Source: Cladosporium sp. IMV 00045 (taxonomy: Eukaryota > Ascomycota > Dothideomycetes > Cladosporiales > Cladosporiaceae). Taken from it: a stretch of 50,355 bases of DNA. The first letter of the stretch is position 1; each line of letters starts with the position of its first letter. Under the pieces are notes generated by a model that did no database searches, was not told the origin of the DNA, and saw only the letters and a program-made list of their open reading frames with translations. The DNA is taken from positions 1 to 50,355 of the forward strand of contig MSJI02000099.1 in the NCBI GenBank assembly GCA_001931905.2, given 5' to 3'. This document shows positions 1 to 10,097 of the stretch, in pieces. The translations under genes and the position numbers were made by a program.

Positions 1-765
1 GGAAATGTAGAGAACCATGCTGGGAATGCTGGCAGCATCGGTAGCCCAGAACGGTCCAACAAGCTGGCCTATGGCTGCACCAAGAGGATTTGCCAGCGAT
101 GCGATAGCTGTTGCTGATACGCGACCGTTGTCTGAGAACCAGGCATTGCTGTATCTTGTTGGTGCGCTAAGGACGAAAGGTTGGGCAAAACCAATAATCA
201 TTTGCCCAAACATGACAACTCCGAAATGGCCTCCAGTAGCACGCGATCCAGCATAACGAATCCAGTTACCGACAAGGACCAGTACACTAGCCGTGACGAT
301 GGAAGCTTTTGGACCGCCTTTGTTCAGCGTGTACATGACCAAGGGGCTGACAACGACGAACGCAAAGAGGAAGCCGGTGGAAAGCCAGTTGATAGCGCTC
401 TCAGAGACAGAAAAGTACTCGGCAGACGTTGAGCTCACAGCAGAAAAGGTCAACCAGTCCCAACTGACGATGATGTTTAGCAGCACCAGCTGAGCCAGGC
501 CGAAGAAGCGGCGCTTGTAAACACGATACGGTGCGCCATCGTCGGGCAATTCAGCGGCGACAGGCGGATCGGATGAAAGTCGCTCGTCTTGATATGGTTG
601 ATCTGGTCCAGAGACTTCCGTGACAGTTCCAGTTGCGTGCGTCTCGTGTTCACCCTTCATGTCGGGGGCGAGCTGAGAAGGGCTTACCCGCTGCATCTCT
701 ACGCTGGCGAGCCTGTCATGCAGCAGATGCTCAGTGCTTGGGCGACGCCCGTCATCAGTGTGCAT
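1..765 (-). CDS. FLVCR-type MFS transporter, N-terminal part (runs off left edge)
   Basis: The minus strand is open from the left window edge to 765 and encodes about 255 residues; the C-terminal half lies outside the window. After a hydrophilic N-terminal tail come membrane segments and the stretch GQMIIGFAQPFVLSAPTRY followed by WFSDNGRVSATAIASLANPLG. This is characteristic of the FLVCR/DIRC2-like branch of the major facilitator superfamily, whose animal members move heme, choline or related solutes. The substrate of the fungal members is not known to me. In-frame ATGs lie at 765, 696 and 660. I chose 765 as the first after an in-frame stop, but the conserved part would fit 660 equally well. 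The gene diverges from RPL8. Family assignment is firm; start and substrate are not. Confidence 0.8.
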   Translation of the reverse strand, partial: MHTDDGRRPSTEHLLHDRLASVEMQRVSPSQLAPDMKGEHETHATGTVTEVSGPDQPYQDERLSSDPPVAAELPDDGAPYRVYKRRFFGLAQLVLLNIIVSWDWLTFSAVSSTSAEYFSVSESAINWLSTGFLFAFVVVSPLVMYTLNKGGPKASIVTASVLVLVGNWIRYAGSRATGGHFGVVMFGQMIIGFAQPFVLSAPTRYSNAWFSDNGRVSATAIASLANPLGAAIGQLVGPFWATDAASIPSMVLYIS

Positions 766-1146
766 ACTCTGATGTCTGCGATCACAAGAAGGCCATGTCT
801 GAGGAGATGCCTCGAGATAGTGAACAGACTCGAGTTGACTTTCGTGGCGGTCGCCAGGTTTCAGTTGTGACGACCGACACTGTTGTCCATCGGCCAAGCC
901 GGCTATACGCTGGATTGCATCTAAGTTTAGCCCTTATCTTGTCTCATGATCGACTTTCATCTGATCTGGATTTTGTCACGTGATCAAGTTGTTCCTTCCT
1001 TTGAAAACTTGGCACAGACTAGCACCCACGGCCGCTCCCGCATTTTCGCGCACATCAACTTCGAGCTCAAGTCGCAGATTTTCCTTCTCAGCGACAACGA
1101 CTTCGACAACCCCTCGTTCAATCCATCTACAGCGGAAATACTAACC
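766..1146. other. Divergent intergenic region between MFS gene and RPL8
   Basis: This 381-bp stretch carries the promoters of both flanking genes. The one clear motif is a TCACGTGA palindrome at 976-983, annotated separately. No ORF here has family support. Confidence 0.6.
976..983. promoter_or_regulatory. TCACGTGA palindrome (Cbf1-type E-box)
   Basis: A perfect 8-bp palindrome with a CACGTG core lies 164 bp upstream of the RPL8 start codon. Cbf1-type bHLH sites of this form are known in ribosomal protein promoters of several ascomycetes. Assignment to RPL8 rather than to the divergent transporter is inference. Confidence 0.45.
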
Positions 1147-2265
1147 ATGGTAAGCATTACCTGAACCCTTGAGCTACATGCCTCTGCTTGTCGCCTCGCG
1201 CGCGAGCATGCAGTAGTGATGACCCAAATATCCGCCGGCCTGCAGTTTTTGCAGAGCCTGGTGTGACATGGCTTGAGCCGAGCGCATGGCAGCAATGCCT
1301 GCGCTCACAATGCTCTTTAGAGATTGAACAGTTGCTGACTGTTCTTCTCAATGATAGCCTCCCAAAGCTGGCACCAAGAAGGCCGCCCCGGCCCCGTTCC
1401 CCCAGACCAAGGCTGGTGTGAACAAGAAGAATGCCAAGGTGAGATTACAGTCCCCACAGCCCTCTGCGACAAGGCGACGAGATACTAACGACGTGTAGAA
1501 CCCGCTCATTGAGCGCCGCCCGAAAAACTTCGGTATCGGCCAGGACATCCAGCCCCGTCGCAACCTCTCCCGCATGGTGAAGTGGCCGGCCTACGTCCGT
1601 CTGCAGCGCCAGCGCAAGATCTTGAACATGCGCCTGAAGGTCCCTCCTTCCATCGCCCAGTTCTCCAACGTTCTTGACCGCAACACTGCCGCCCAGACCC
1701 TCAAGCTCCTCAACAAGTACCGCCCTGAGACCAAGGCCGACAAGAAGGAGCGTCTCACCAAGGAGGCCACCGCTGTCGCCGAGGGCAAGAAGAAGGAGGA
1801 TGTCTCCAAGAAGCCCTACGTCGTCAAGTACGGTCTCAACCACGTTGTCGCCCTCATTGAGGCCAAGAAGCCCGCTCTTGTCCTGATCGCCAACGACGTT
1901 GACCCCATTGAGCTTGTCATCTTCCTCCCGGCTCTCTGCCGCAAGATGGGTATCCCTTACGCCATCATCAAGGGCAAGGCCCGTCTCGGTACCGTCGTCC
2001 ACAAGAAGGTCAGTTTTGTCTATATTGCATATGCTGTAAGAGCGGTCACTAACATCCTTCTCAGACCGCCGCTGTTGCCGCCATCACCGAGGTCCGCTCT
2101 GAGGACAAGACTGAGCTTTCCAAGCTCGTCCAGGCCATCAAGGAGGGCTACATGGAGAAGAACGAGGAGGCCAAGCGTCACTGGGGTGGTGGCATCATGG
2201 GCCAGAAGTCCCAGGACAAGACCGCCAAGAAGGCCAAGGCCCTCGAGGCTGCCATCAAGATCTAA
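1147..2265 (+). CDS. rpl8: 60S ribosomal protein L8 (eL8/L7a)
   Basis: Structural protein of the large cytosolic ribosomal subunit. The CDS joins four exons: 1147-1149, 1358-1438, 1499-2008 and 2065-2265. The first exon is only the ATG, and intron 1 (208 nt) begins directly after it, a layout common in fungal ribosomal protein genes. Intron 2 (60 nt) carries TACTAAC; intron 3 is 56 nt with CACTAAC. The joined protein is 264 aa and starts [17 protein letters not shown]. It continues through the eL8 core ([19 protein letters not shown], the L7Ae-type block [19 protein letters not shown], and [10 protein letters not shown] near the end). Length and sequence match fungal L8 throughout. Codon choice is strongly biased to C-ending codons, as expected for a highly expressed gene. 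Confidence 0.97.
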
Positions 2266-3185
2266 GTGTAGATCTTGTTGTCAATCTTCCTTTATACCAT
2301 GCTCGCGCGTTGGGATGAGCATTTCCGGGGGCGGTCCTTGGTTGGAATCGACCCTTGGGTGTGTCCTTTCTCGGTTAGCGTTTTTCTCTAGCGAGGCAAA
2401 AAAGTCATAAAAGCTGATGGAATTCGAGGACACACAACGAGACTTTCATATACCCCAGGCTTTTGTTTTCGCGTCAATGATATTGTACGATTCTCATACG
2501 TTGTTTGTTTCCTTGTAGCCATCGAAGCTCCCCCGTCACCGAATCGGATCGCAGTGGAAGGTATGCCACCACGCTGTCGGATACGATGCAGGTACAACTC
2601 ACTCCTGTCACGCGACAACAACAGCGCTAGTCGTAACGATATGGCTTCGACACTAGGCCACGAGCAGCGCCTCTTTTGGTACAGTATCGTCCCTCTTCAT
2701 GTTACTACCCATTGACAGAGACCCAATTTGTAGGTGCTATGCTCTGGACCAAGTGCACCAACAGCATGACCCTTTGGCCATTCTGCCTCGGTGACCGAAT
2801 TATTTTGTTTTCATCCCATTCACGAAACGCAATATGCGCTGCTGCCATAGGCTGTGGTGCACTAAGCTTTCGTCCCTACCGCTGAGAGATGCTGAATCAT
2901 CTCCCTTCCCTCCACGTGCTGCTGCCCCCACATGTCAGAAAGTTAAGTGAAGTCGACCACTTGCGACAAGCCAATTCAACATCAGGTTGCAATAAACATA
3001 TCGATCTCTGTGTCAGCAACACTCTCCTTTGCCGTACACCGTATAAAATACCACGCAATCCACCATGGAGAGCCCTTCACCACTTGGACATTCCGTCGCA
3101 AACATCTCTGCCACAAACACTGTCCACTTAACCACAAATCACCAGATACCACCACCAGCTACCAGCTACCCAACCAACAATCAAC
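2266..3185. other. Intergenic region, RPL8 3' end to small unknown gene
   Basis: It holds the RPL8 3' UTR and the promoter and leader of the gene at 3186. A TATA-type element is annotated at 3042-3048. Short ORFs in it are scattered in all frames with no recognisable protein. I see no RNA gene. Confidence 0.5.
3042..3048 (+). promoter_or_regulatory. TATA box (TATAAAA)
   Basis: A TATAAAA element lies about 140 bp before the ATG at 3186 and is followed by a C/A-rich leader typical of fungal 5' UTRs. It supports the small gene downstream being real. Confidence 0.45.
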
Positions 3186-3779
3186 ATGGAGCTCTACACC
3201 TTCACCACCTTCGCTTCTCTCCCGGTCCCGAAGCTCTTTCTTGGGGATAAGAGGGCCGACAGCTTCTCCGCCTGGGCATCTCCCGGCGAGGTCCGCGAGT
3301 ACCAGCGCTGGATGATGCGCTACCACACCGTCGCGCACTTCAAGGCAATGTCTGGCACCGACGACCTGAACGTCGCCATGGCCAACGCCTACAAGAAGCC
3401 GCGCGCTGCGCGCAAAACCCCAACTCCGCCGGCAGCAGCACCAGCTGCCCCGGAAGCGGCTCCCTCCTCGCGCCCGGTGGTGGGCAACTACCCCAACCCA
3501 CCGGACTCTCAAAGCAAGCCCTCCAACAGAATGAAGGGCATGCTCTCCGGCCTGTCGCGCCTCACCACCGCTCCGGAGCCAGAGACGCCGGAGGCATCGC
3601 CGGTGGAACGTCCGTCCTGGTGGGTTCACTCCCCCGAGCTGGAGCTCGTGTCTCCCTACGTTGCGCGCGTCACGCGCAACGTGCAGATCGCTTTGCTCGA
3701 GGCCGATCGCCTCGGCATGGACTGCTGGGACTACTTGCAGATGGTCGAGAGGGAGCGTCGCGGGGCCTCCGAGGCTTGA
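3186..3779 (+). CDS. Small hypothetical protein, 197 aa
   Basis: I do not recognise this protein. The ORF starts in a good context (AACATGG) after a TATA box and a C/A-rich leader. It has an ordered N-terminal part rich in aromatics (aa 1-70, with a WASPGEVREYQRWMMRYH stretch). A Pro/Ala-rich linker follows (about aa 73-115), then an ordered C-terminal part (about aa 140-190) with SWWVHSPELELVSPYVARV and a tail of charged residues. There is no signal peptide or membrane segment. The long antisense ORF over the same DNA (3159-3983) is better explained as a by-product of codon bias. It is likely a lineage-restricted gene; function unknown. Confidence 0.6.
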   Translation: MELYTFTTFASLPVPKLFLGDKRADSFSAWASPGEVREYQRWMMRYHTVAHFKAMSGTDDLNVAMANAYKKPRAARKTPTPPAAAPAAPEAAPSSRPVVGNYPNPPDSQSKPSNRMKGMLSGLSRLTTAPEPETPEASPVERPSWWVHSPELELVSPYVARVTRNVQIALLEADRLGMDCWDYLQMVERERRGASEA

Positions 3780-4586
3780 AGACGCGATGCGCTGAGCGTG
3801 CGTTGCTGTTCGGCCTTCGGCTGAGCTGACTGGGTGGCGACTTGCTCGTCCAAGACCATTTCTGCTTTTTCTTTTCTTTGAGAGAATTTCAATTTCGTTG
3901 ATTTGCGAAGGCGTTTGGGAGACTGTCAATTTGCTTGTTTGAGGAGGATTTCTGATTTGCGATGGCGTTTGCCCGATACCCAAGATTGATTTGTGTTTGC
4001 TTTTTTGTTTTCTCTTTTGCGTTTGCGTTTGCGTTTACTCAATCTTCGCAGTGGCGTAATGATTATGTCTCAAATAATACCAAAAAAATTCTAAAACTTG
4101 ACTCCAGTTGATGCGTCCACGTTGTCTTGCCGATCGTGAGTTCTCAATCGTGACAACTCATGTCTCTTACCTTACAACGTAGATTCCGTTCTTGTGCTGC
4201 CCTATGTATGATACCTGGCGTGGAAGCAGACATGCAGAGGGAGACTGTCCTCTCAATGAAGAATGCGATGATTGTGGTTTGCTTGATGGTGACTTCGCTT
4301 ATACTGGTACAAATACATGCAGTAAGTGAATGAACGAACAGATGGGGAAGAGGAGAGTTTCGGTGGAAGCCTTCACACAGCCCACGCTAAAGTCAGTCGC
4401 GTCTCACAGTCAGTGTAGGAGCAGGCAAGCGCGCGTCAGCTTCAAGCTCCCGCATCCACTTCAACTTGCGACTCGCGATAATTCATCTGGGTTCTTTGCG
4501 CTAACCACCACACCTCTTCAACCGAGCAAAGCATGCGCCTGGAATAAAAGCGACATTGATACACGCGCCTTTCCAAAGCTTCAGAC
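3780..4586. other. Intergenic region between small gene and PDS5
   Basis: The first half is T-rich 3' UTR-like sequence with a short GCGTTT tandem repeat near 4018-4036. The last 160 bp before PDS5 contain several CGCG cores (near 4431, 4474 and 4564). These resemble but do not exactly match the MluI cell-cycle box, which would be a sensible control element for a cohesin gene. No other gene is visible. Confidence 0.45.
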
Positions 4587-7500
4587 ATGGCGCGCTCAAC
4601 CAGACGGCGGGCTGCGAGCCCTGAGCCGGTGCAGGAACCTGAGGAACAGGAGCAGCAGTCGCAAGATGAGGACATGGAGGACCAGCAAGAGTCGGCGCAA
4701 CCGCTGGAGTTCAATGAGCCTCTTACATGGCGCGCCGGACGTCCCATTGCTGTCACCGATCTTCTGCGCCGCCTAAGAAAGCTATACGACGAACTCTCAG
4801 CAATGGATCAATTCGAGGTGGAAGACCAGATCGGACGTGATTCAGTCACGCCCAAAGCTCAGGAGCTAGGAAACACGCAATTACTCGGCCACAAAGACAA
4901 GGGAGTCAAGGCGTGGACGCTGGCTTGCATCGTCCAGATGTTTCGCATACTCGCGCCCAACGCGCCCTACAAGGCCGGCCAATTGAGGGACATCTTCTCT
5001 CTCGTCGCCTCAACTGTCATTCCGGCTCTGGCGCATCAATCAGGCCCATATCAGCAACAATACGCTGAGATTCTGAGCTCACTCGCTAATCTGAGGAGTA
5101 TCGTTCTGATCACTGATCTTCCTGGATCTGAGAATCTCATTCTAAATCTATTTTCGAACTGCTTCGATGTGCTGTCAGGGAATACGAAAGGGGCAGGCGT
5201 GGAGCAGGTGGCGAAGACTGTACAATACAACATGACCATTGCGCTCTCTGCGATCATTCAGGAGGGTGGTAAGCCACCAGATGGAGTGCTGGATATCCTA
5301 CTGGCACAATTCCTGAGAGCTGATCCAGACACTATGGCACAGAGCGGTGCTCCTGTACCGCGATCTCTGGACGATATTTCACCCGCTTACAATGTTGCTC
5401 GATCGATATGCAGCCAGTGCACGGAGCCTTTGAGCATCGCAATTAGCAATTACTACAGTTCAGTGCTTATCGATGCTTCAGAAGCTCCCGTGTCCTCCAA
5501 GCCAGGCAAAGCCAGAGGGCGCAAGCGCACTCATGCCGAAAGTGAAGACGAGTCTGACGATGGATTGATGACGCCGCCTGTCGAGCAAGACTTTGGGGAC
5601 GTTGAGAAAGCACATCGACTGCTTCGAGAACTTTGGCGTACTTCTTCCGATGTGATAGACGGGGTTGTGCCCCAGATCACATCAGAAATGAAAGCTGAGA
5701 ACGTACAGATCAGAACTCTGGCTGTTCAGACTGTGGGCGATATGGTTGCAGGGATTGGTGCGGCAGGCCCTCCACCGCCCGAGCCGCTCGACCCTGCAGC
5801 ATACCCATCGCAGAGCATCGAGTCGAACGCATCGCAGCAGCCTGAGAATGCGCTGTTCAAGCCGATTGCACCTCACGACTTTTCCTCGAAGTATCACGAA
5901 TGCTATCACGAATTCCTGCGCAGACGAGTCGATCGCTCGCCTCATGTACGCAGCGCTTGGGCAACAGCAGCGGCTCGCATCGTTTTGACCTCCGGCGGGA
6001 ACAGAGGTCTCGACGCAGACCAGGAACGGAACTTCCTCAGCGGACTGGCGGACATGCTTCTCGATTCGGATGAAAAGGTTCGTCTAGCTGCGGTGCAGGC
6101 GATCGCAGGTTTCAGCTTCGATGCCATAGTTCAGAAGCTGGGCAAAAGCGGCGGCGTTTCTTCTGAGAAGAGCTTGCTCAACAACCTTGCTGGCCGCATC
6201 AAAGATCCTAAACCCCATGTTCGCACTGCAGCTACAGAGCTGCTTGCAAAGATCTGGGGCGTTGCCTCTGGCGCTATTGCAGAGGGAAGCGATAGGGTTC
6301 GTACGCTACTCGGTGCCATTCCATCTAGCATCTTTGGCGCTGTGTACATCAACAACCCACACATCAACTCACTCGTGTATCGCGTGATGTACGAGTCGCT
6401 TTTGCCGATCAGCTATCCTCCAATCAAACCCAGCAAAGCAAGTTCACAGCGTGTGCTTGACAGCCAGAATGGGACAGAGCCTAACCTCGACCCGGACACA
6501 ATCCGCGTTGAACGCATACTGGTTCTGATCAGAGACCTGGACACACGTGCCCGGACGGTTTTCTTCAAATTGCAACAACAACAGGCTTCCTTGGCGAAGT
6601 ACATGGAAATGTATCTGAAGACGGGTGAGGCGCTGAACGGCGACGATGCCGAAGTGTCACAGAAGGACGAGAAGAAAAAGCTCGAAAAGTATATCGAACA
6701 GCTCTCGAACCTCATGCCGGATCCTCATCTGGCGACCGAACACCTTCAAAAGTTTTCCAAACACCAAGATCGTCGTGCTGATCAACTGATCCGTTTCTGC
6801 TACGCCGCAGACAGCGACTATCGCAAAATCACCAAAGCCATCAAAGAGTTCACGAAGCGCCTCACAGAAGCACCTGCTCCAATGCCCACAGTGCTCGACA
6901 CGATGGTACCACTCATGCGCATCGTTTCGATTCTGGTCTACAACCAAAGCCATGTCACTCCGATGGGCAATATCGCGCGTACAAATGAGAAAGATTTGAG
7001 CTCGACTGCACACGAGCTACTCCAAGAGATCTCGACCAGAAGACCAGAAGCTTTCAAAGTACAAGCAAAGGAGTACGTTCAGACGCTCAAAAAGCAAGCG
7101 CCAACCGCTTCGACACCGAACGACCCAGAGGCTGTTGAGATCCTCAAATCGTGCGCACACTTCGCCCAGCGTTCGCCAGATGACATGCCAAAGGATCGTG
7201 ACTTCTACGAAGCAATGAGCGCGTTTGCCCTGCATGGATCCCCACCGAAAGCCTCAAAGCACGCGATCACAGTCATTGCCTCGTCCGCATCCAAGAAAGA
7301 CATGTACGCCAATGAAATCCTCACGCAGTGTCTTGAAACAGCCGAGCATGGAGAAGAGCACTTTCTGTCTAAACTATCAGCAATGGGCCAGATCTGCCTG
7401 CTCATGAACGAGGAAGTCAGGGGACAAAGCGAAGAAGCAGTCACAGCGTTGGTGATTGGGAAGATTCTCAAACAGATTCGCACGCCAGCGGAAGATAGTG

Positions 7501-9008
7501 ACCCAGAGTGGACTGACGATATCGACGAGGATCTTGCTTCCAAACTGTTGGCACTCAAGATTCTCGTGAATAACATTCGAGGCCGCGCTAAATCAGTGAC
7601 GGAAGAAACGAGAGCTGAGCTTCGCACCGCCGCAAGCCCCGTGTTCAAGTTGCTTAACACCTTGATCGAGAACGAAGGCGAGCTTTCCAAGTCCACGACG
7701 ACTCCGAAGCACCACAGATCGCAGATGCGTCTTGCTGCAGCCGTTCAACTGCTTAAGCTCTGCTGCAATCGCACGCTAGACACCTTTTTCAGCCATGCAG
7801 ACTTCAATCGCCTTGCGAAGATTGCGCAGGATCCACTTCCAGAAGTCAGGGCTGGATTCGTCAGGGCTGTTAAGAAATACTTGGGCCAGGGCAAGTTGCA
7901 ACAGCGCTTCTATGGCCTCGTGTTCATGTACGCTTTCGAGCCTACAAAAGAAGTCAAAGAAAGCACGACTACCTGGCTCAAATCGCGTGCTGCAATGGCG
8001 GGCAAGGGCAACGATACCAGCATGGTGCAGGTCTTTGTGCGCTTCCTCAGCCTTCTCGCCCATCATCAAGACTTCTCCTCCAAAGCAGAAGAGCTGGAAG
8101 ACTTCATTGAGTACATCATGTTCTATCTGAAGTGCGTCGCCACAGACGCCAATGTGCCTCTGATCTACCACCTCGCCCAGCGAGTCAAGACCGTGCAAGA
8201 CGGCATCGACCCCAGCAAGAGCGAGAACCTCTACGTCCTCTCCGACCTGGCCCAAGCGATCATCAAACGCTTCCAAGAAGAAAAGGGCTGGAGCCTGCAA
8301 GTCTACCCGAGCAAAGTGCGCATCCCAGCCGGCCCCTTCGCCGCTCTGGCAGACCACAAGACCGCGCAAGAAATTTCCGAGAAACGTTACCTGCCCGACG
8401 AGCTGGACGAGGACGTCATCGCGGACCTTGTCAAGGCCAGCCTCCGACCTAGAAAGCGCAAGGCGGAAAGCAGCACCGCGCCGAAGCAGCCAGCGAAGAA
8501 AAGCAAGACTGCCTCCAGTACCGCAACTGCTGCTGCGAAGAAGACGCCCCGCAAAACTCCCAAACCGGCTAAAACGCCCAGGAAGAAAATCGAAGACGCG
8601 GTCCCCGAGAGCGAGCGCAGGAAGTCTGCGCGCGTGTCGAATGTTAGAAACTACGTCGAGGAAAGCGGGTCGGAAGAGGAGGAGGAAGAGGAAGGAGAAG
8701 AGGAAGGAGAAGAGCACGTGGACGAAGACGGCGACGCCGACGGCGGCGCAGACCAAGAAGAAGAAGTCCAATCCGACACGCCGCCCAGCAGCCACCCGAC
8801 ACCTGCGCCCGCGCGCTCGGCCGAGCAGGAGACGAAGAAAAAGCCAGCCAGACAGCAGAAAGCAGCACCGCCTCCACCGGCCAGGAAGATGCCGACTCGC
8901 GGGGGGAGAGGGAGAAACAAGAAGGTCGAAGCTGAACCTGAAGAAGAGGAGGTGGTGGACGGAAGCGGCGGCGAGCTGTCTGACGTGCCTAGTGATTTGG
9001 ACGCTTGA
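4587..9008 (+). CDS. pds5: Sister-chromatid cohesion protein PDS5 (BimD/Spo76)
   Basis: PDS5 binds the cohesin ring and governs its loading, release and maintenance in the nucleus. The single-exon ORF encodes 1473 aa, the usual size for fungal Pds5. After an acidic N-terminal tail comes the conserved Pds5 block at about aa 90-220, containing LGNTQLLGHKDKGVKAWTLA, then SLVASTVIPALAHQSGPYQQQY and LRSIVLITDLPGSENLI. A long alpha-helical HEAT-repeat body follows to about aa 1260. The C-terminal 200 residues are disordered: a Lys/Pro-rich AT-hook-like stretch (KKTPRKTPKPAKTPRKK, about aa 1317) and then a run of Glu. This matches the DNA-binding tails of Pds5 orthologues. The ATG at 4587 is the first in frame and fits the conserved N-terminus. 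Confidence 0.95.
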   Translation: MARSTRRRAASPEPVQEPEEQEQQSQDEDMEDQQESAQPLEFNEPLTWRAGRPIAVTDLLRRLRKLYDELSAMDQFEVEDQIGRDSVTPKAQELGNTQLLGHKDKGVKAWTLACIVQMFRILAPNAPYKAGQLRDIFSLVASTVIPALAHQSGPYQQQYAEILSSLANLRSIVLITDLPGSENLILNLFSNCFDVLSGNTKGAGVEQVAKTVQYNMTIALSAIIQEGGKPPDGVLDILLAQFLRADPDTMAQSGAPVPRSLDDISPAYNVARSICSQCTEPLSIAISNYYSSVLIDASEAPVSSKPGKARGRKRTHAESEDESDDGLMTPPVEQDFGDVEKAHRLLRELWRTSSDVIDGVVPQITSEMKAENVQIRTLAVQTVGDMVAGIGAAGPPPPEPLDPAAYPSQSIESNASQQPENALFKPIAPHDFSSKYHECYHEFLRRRVDRSPHVRSAWATAAARIVLTSGGNRGLDADQERNFLSGLADMLLDSDEKVRLAAVQAIAGFSFDAIVQKLGKSGGVSSEKSLLNNLAGRIKDPKPHVRTAATELLAKIWGVASGAIAEGSDRVRTLLGAIPSSIFGAVYINNPHINSLVYRVMYESLLPISYPPIKPSKASSQRVLDSQNGTEPNLDPDTIRVERILVLIRDLDTRARTVFFKLQQQQASLAKYMEMYLKTGEALNGDDAEVSQKDEKKKLEKYIEQLSNLMPDPHLATEHLQKFSKHQDRRADQLIRFCYAADSDYRKITKAIKEFTKRLTEAPAPMPTVLDTMVPLMRIVSILVYNQSHVTPMGNIARTNEKDLSSTAHELLQEISTRRPEAFKVQAKEYVQTLKKQAPTASTPNDPEAVEILKSCAHFAQRSPDDMPKDRDFYEAMSAFALHGSPPKASKHAITVIASSASKKDMYANEILTQCLETAEHGEEHFLSKLSAMGQICLLMNEEVRGQSEEAVTALVIGKILKQIRTPAEDSDPEWTDDIDEDLASKLLALKILVNNIRGRAKSVTEETRAELRTAASPVFKLLNTLIENEGELSKSTTTPKHHRSQMRLAAAVQLLKLCCNRTLDTFFSHADFNRLAKIAQDPLPEVRAGFVRAVKKYLGQGKLQQRFYGLVFMYAFEPTKEVKESTTTWLKSRAAMAGKGNDTSMVQVFVRFLSLLAHHQDFSSKAEELEDFIEYIMFYLKCVATDANVPLIYHLAQRVKTVQDGIDPSKSENLYVLSDLAQAIIKRFQEEKGWSLQVYPSKVRIPAGPFAALADHKTAQEISEKRYLPDELDEDVIADLVKASLRPRKRKAESSTAPKQPAKKSKTASSTATAAAKKTPRKTPKPAKTPRKKIEDAVPESERRKSARVSNVRNYVEESGSEEEEEEEGEEEGEEHVDEDGDADGGADQEEEVQSDTPPSSHPTPAPARSAEQETKKKPARQQKAAPPPPARKMPTRGGRGRNKKVEAEPEEEEVVDGSGGELSDVPSDLDA

Positions 9009-10097
9009 TGTGTGAGATGGTTGAGGTGGCTAGCTAGCTCTTTTCTCGATTTCTTCTTTCTGGCGCGTTCAAGCTTATTTAATTCACATGAGAGGCGGTG
9101 TCTTGATTTGCATTCATTCAGTTTTATTTCTATTTCTATTTTTTTTTTTAACTCTTGCTGTTTCTGCGTAATGTGTACATCAAACGGCCATGAGTGCATT
9201 GAGTTTTCCGTGAGCGTTCAAAAGTAGCATGAGTATTAGGAGGTTTAATCCTCTTCAGCAGAAAGCGTCGATGTAATTACCTCTTTTCCTTCGTCTTCAT
9301 ATCCTCTCTTCACTTTCCATGTCATGGGAACAGGCTGTTACAGTCTCTTCTCGCCGAGACAAGGAATGCTTGCAAATGGAAGATGGAGGAGCTGAGATCG
9401 CGACATGATGTCCAACAAGCTATGAGCACCGGACCGTGCTCGAAAGCGTTCAAAGCCATGTCAAAAACTAAAGCGCGTGGGTTGACAATGATATCCTGTT
9501 TCCCAAGAACGAAGAGCGAGCGCAAGGCTCGTCTCGTCTCGAGCATAATCATGGGACAAGCTGTAGGTATTGCCAGTCCACAAAACTTCCATTACATGTA
9601 CATGACCACTCGCGTGCGAGACGACAAATCGAGCACACGCATAGCCATGGCTCTCGACAAATCCTGTCTTGGGATCCAGATGACTATATCGAGATCCCAA
9701 ACACGAGATGAAATGTATGCAGTAACTATCTAACTGCTCCCCTTAGGTGATTATATGAAGGTGCCGTTAGCGAAAAAGACCGCTCTTCTCGTTCTAGGCA
9801 CGTATAAATGGTCAATAGGCTGTAGGAGAAGAATGAAGCCATTGATGATAAGGAGTGCCGTGAGATTGAAGAGAAGAAGAAAGGAAGCAAGACGAAGACG
9901 AGAGGAATTCAAAAGATGTGATGGCTGCCAGCTCTGCGCCAATGCCCAATCGGGTATGGCGCCGCTTCGTCTCTCTCCCGCGGCGAGATTCTCAGGTTGG
10001 AGATGGGGAGATCAGACATACCGGCGGCATTGGCTGAGAGAAAGAAGAGGGAGAGGGTTTTGCTATCGCTCGATCTCAACACATACCTCCGTTCACA
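9009..10097. other. Intergenic region between PDS5 and mL46
   Basis: It holds the PDS5 3' UTR (T-rich, with a T tract near 9140-9150) and the mL46 promoter. An 8-bp inverted repeat, TTGGGATC/GATCCCAA, lies at 9669-9676 and 9693-9700; I cannot assign it a role. No coding region has family support. Confidence 0.45.

Noticed and set aside
3159..3983. 274-codon minus-strand ORF over the small gene at 3186
   Set aside because: The plus-strand ORF has a TATA box, leader and good start context; the antisense frame is Arg/Gly/Val-rich and looks like a shadow.
7776..8795. 339-codon minus-strand ORF antisense to PDS5
   Set aside because: Low-complexity Leu/Phe-rich shadow of the Lys/Glu-rich PDS5 tail with no family resemblance.
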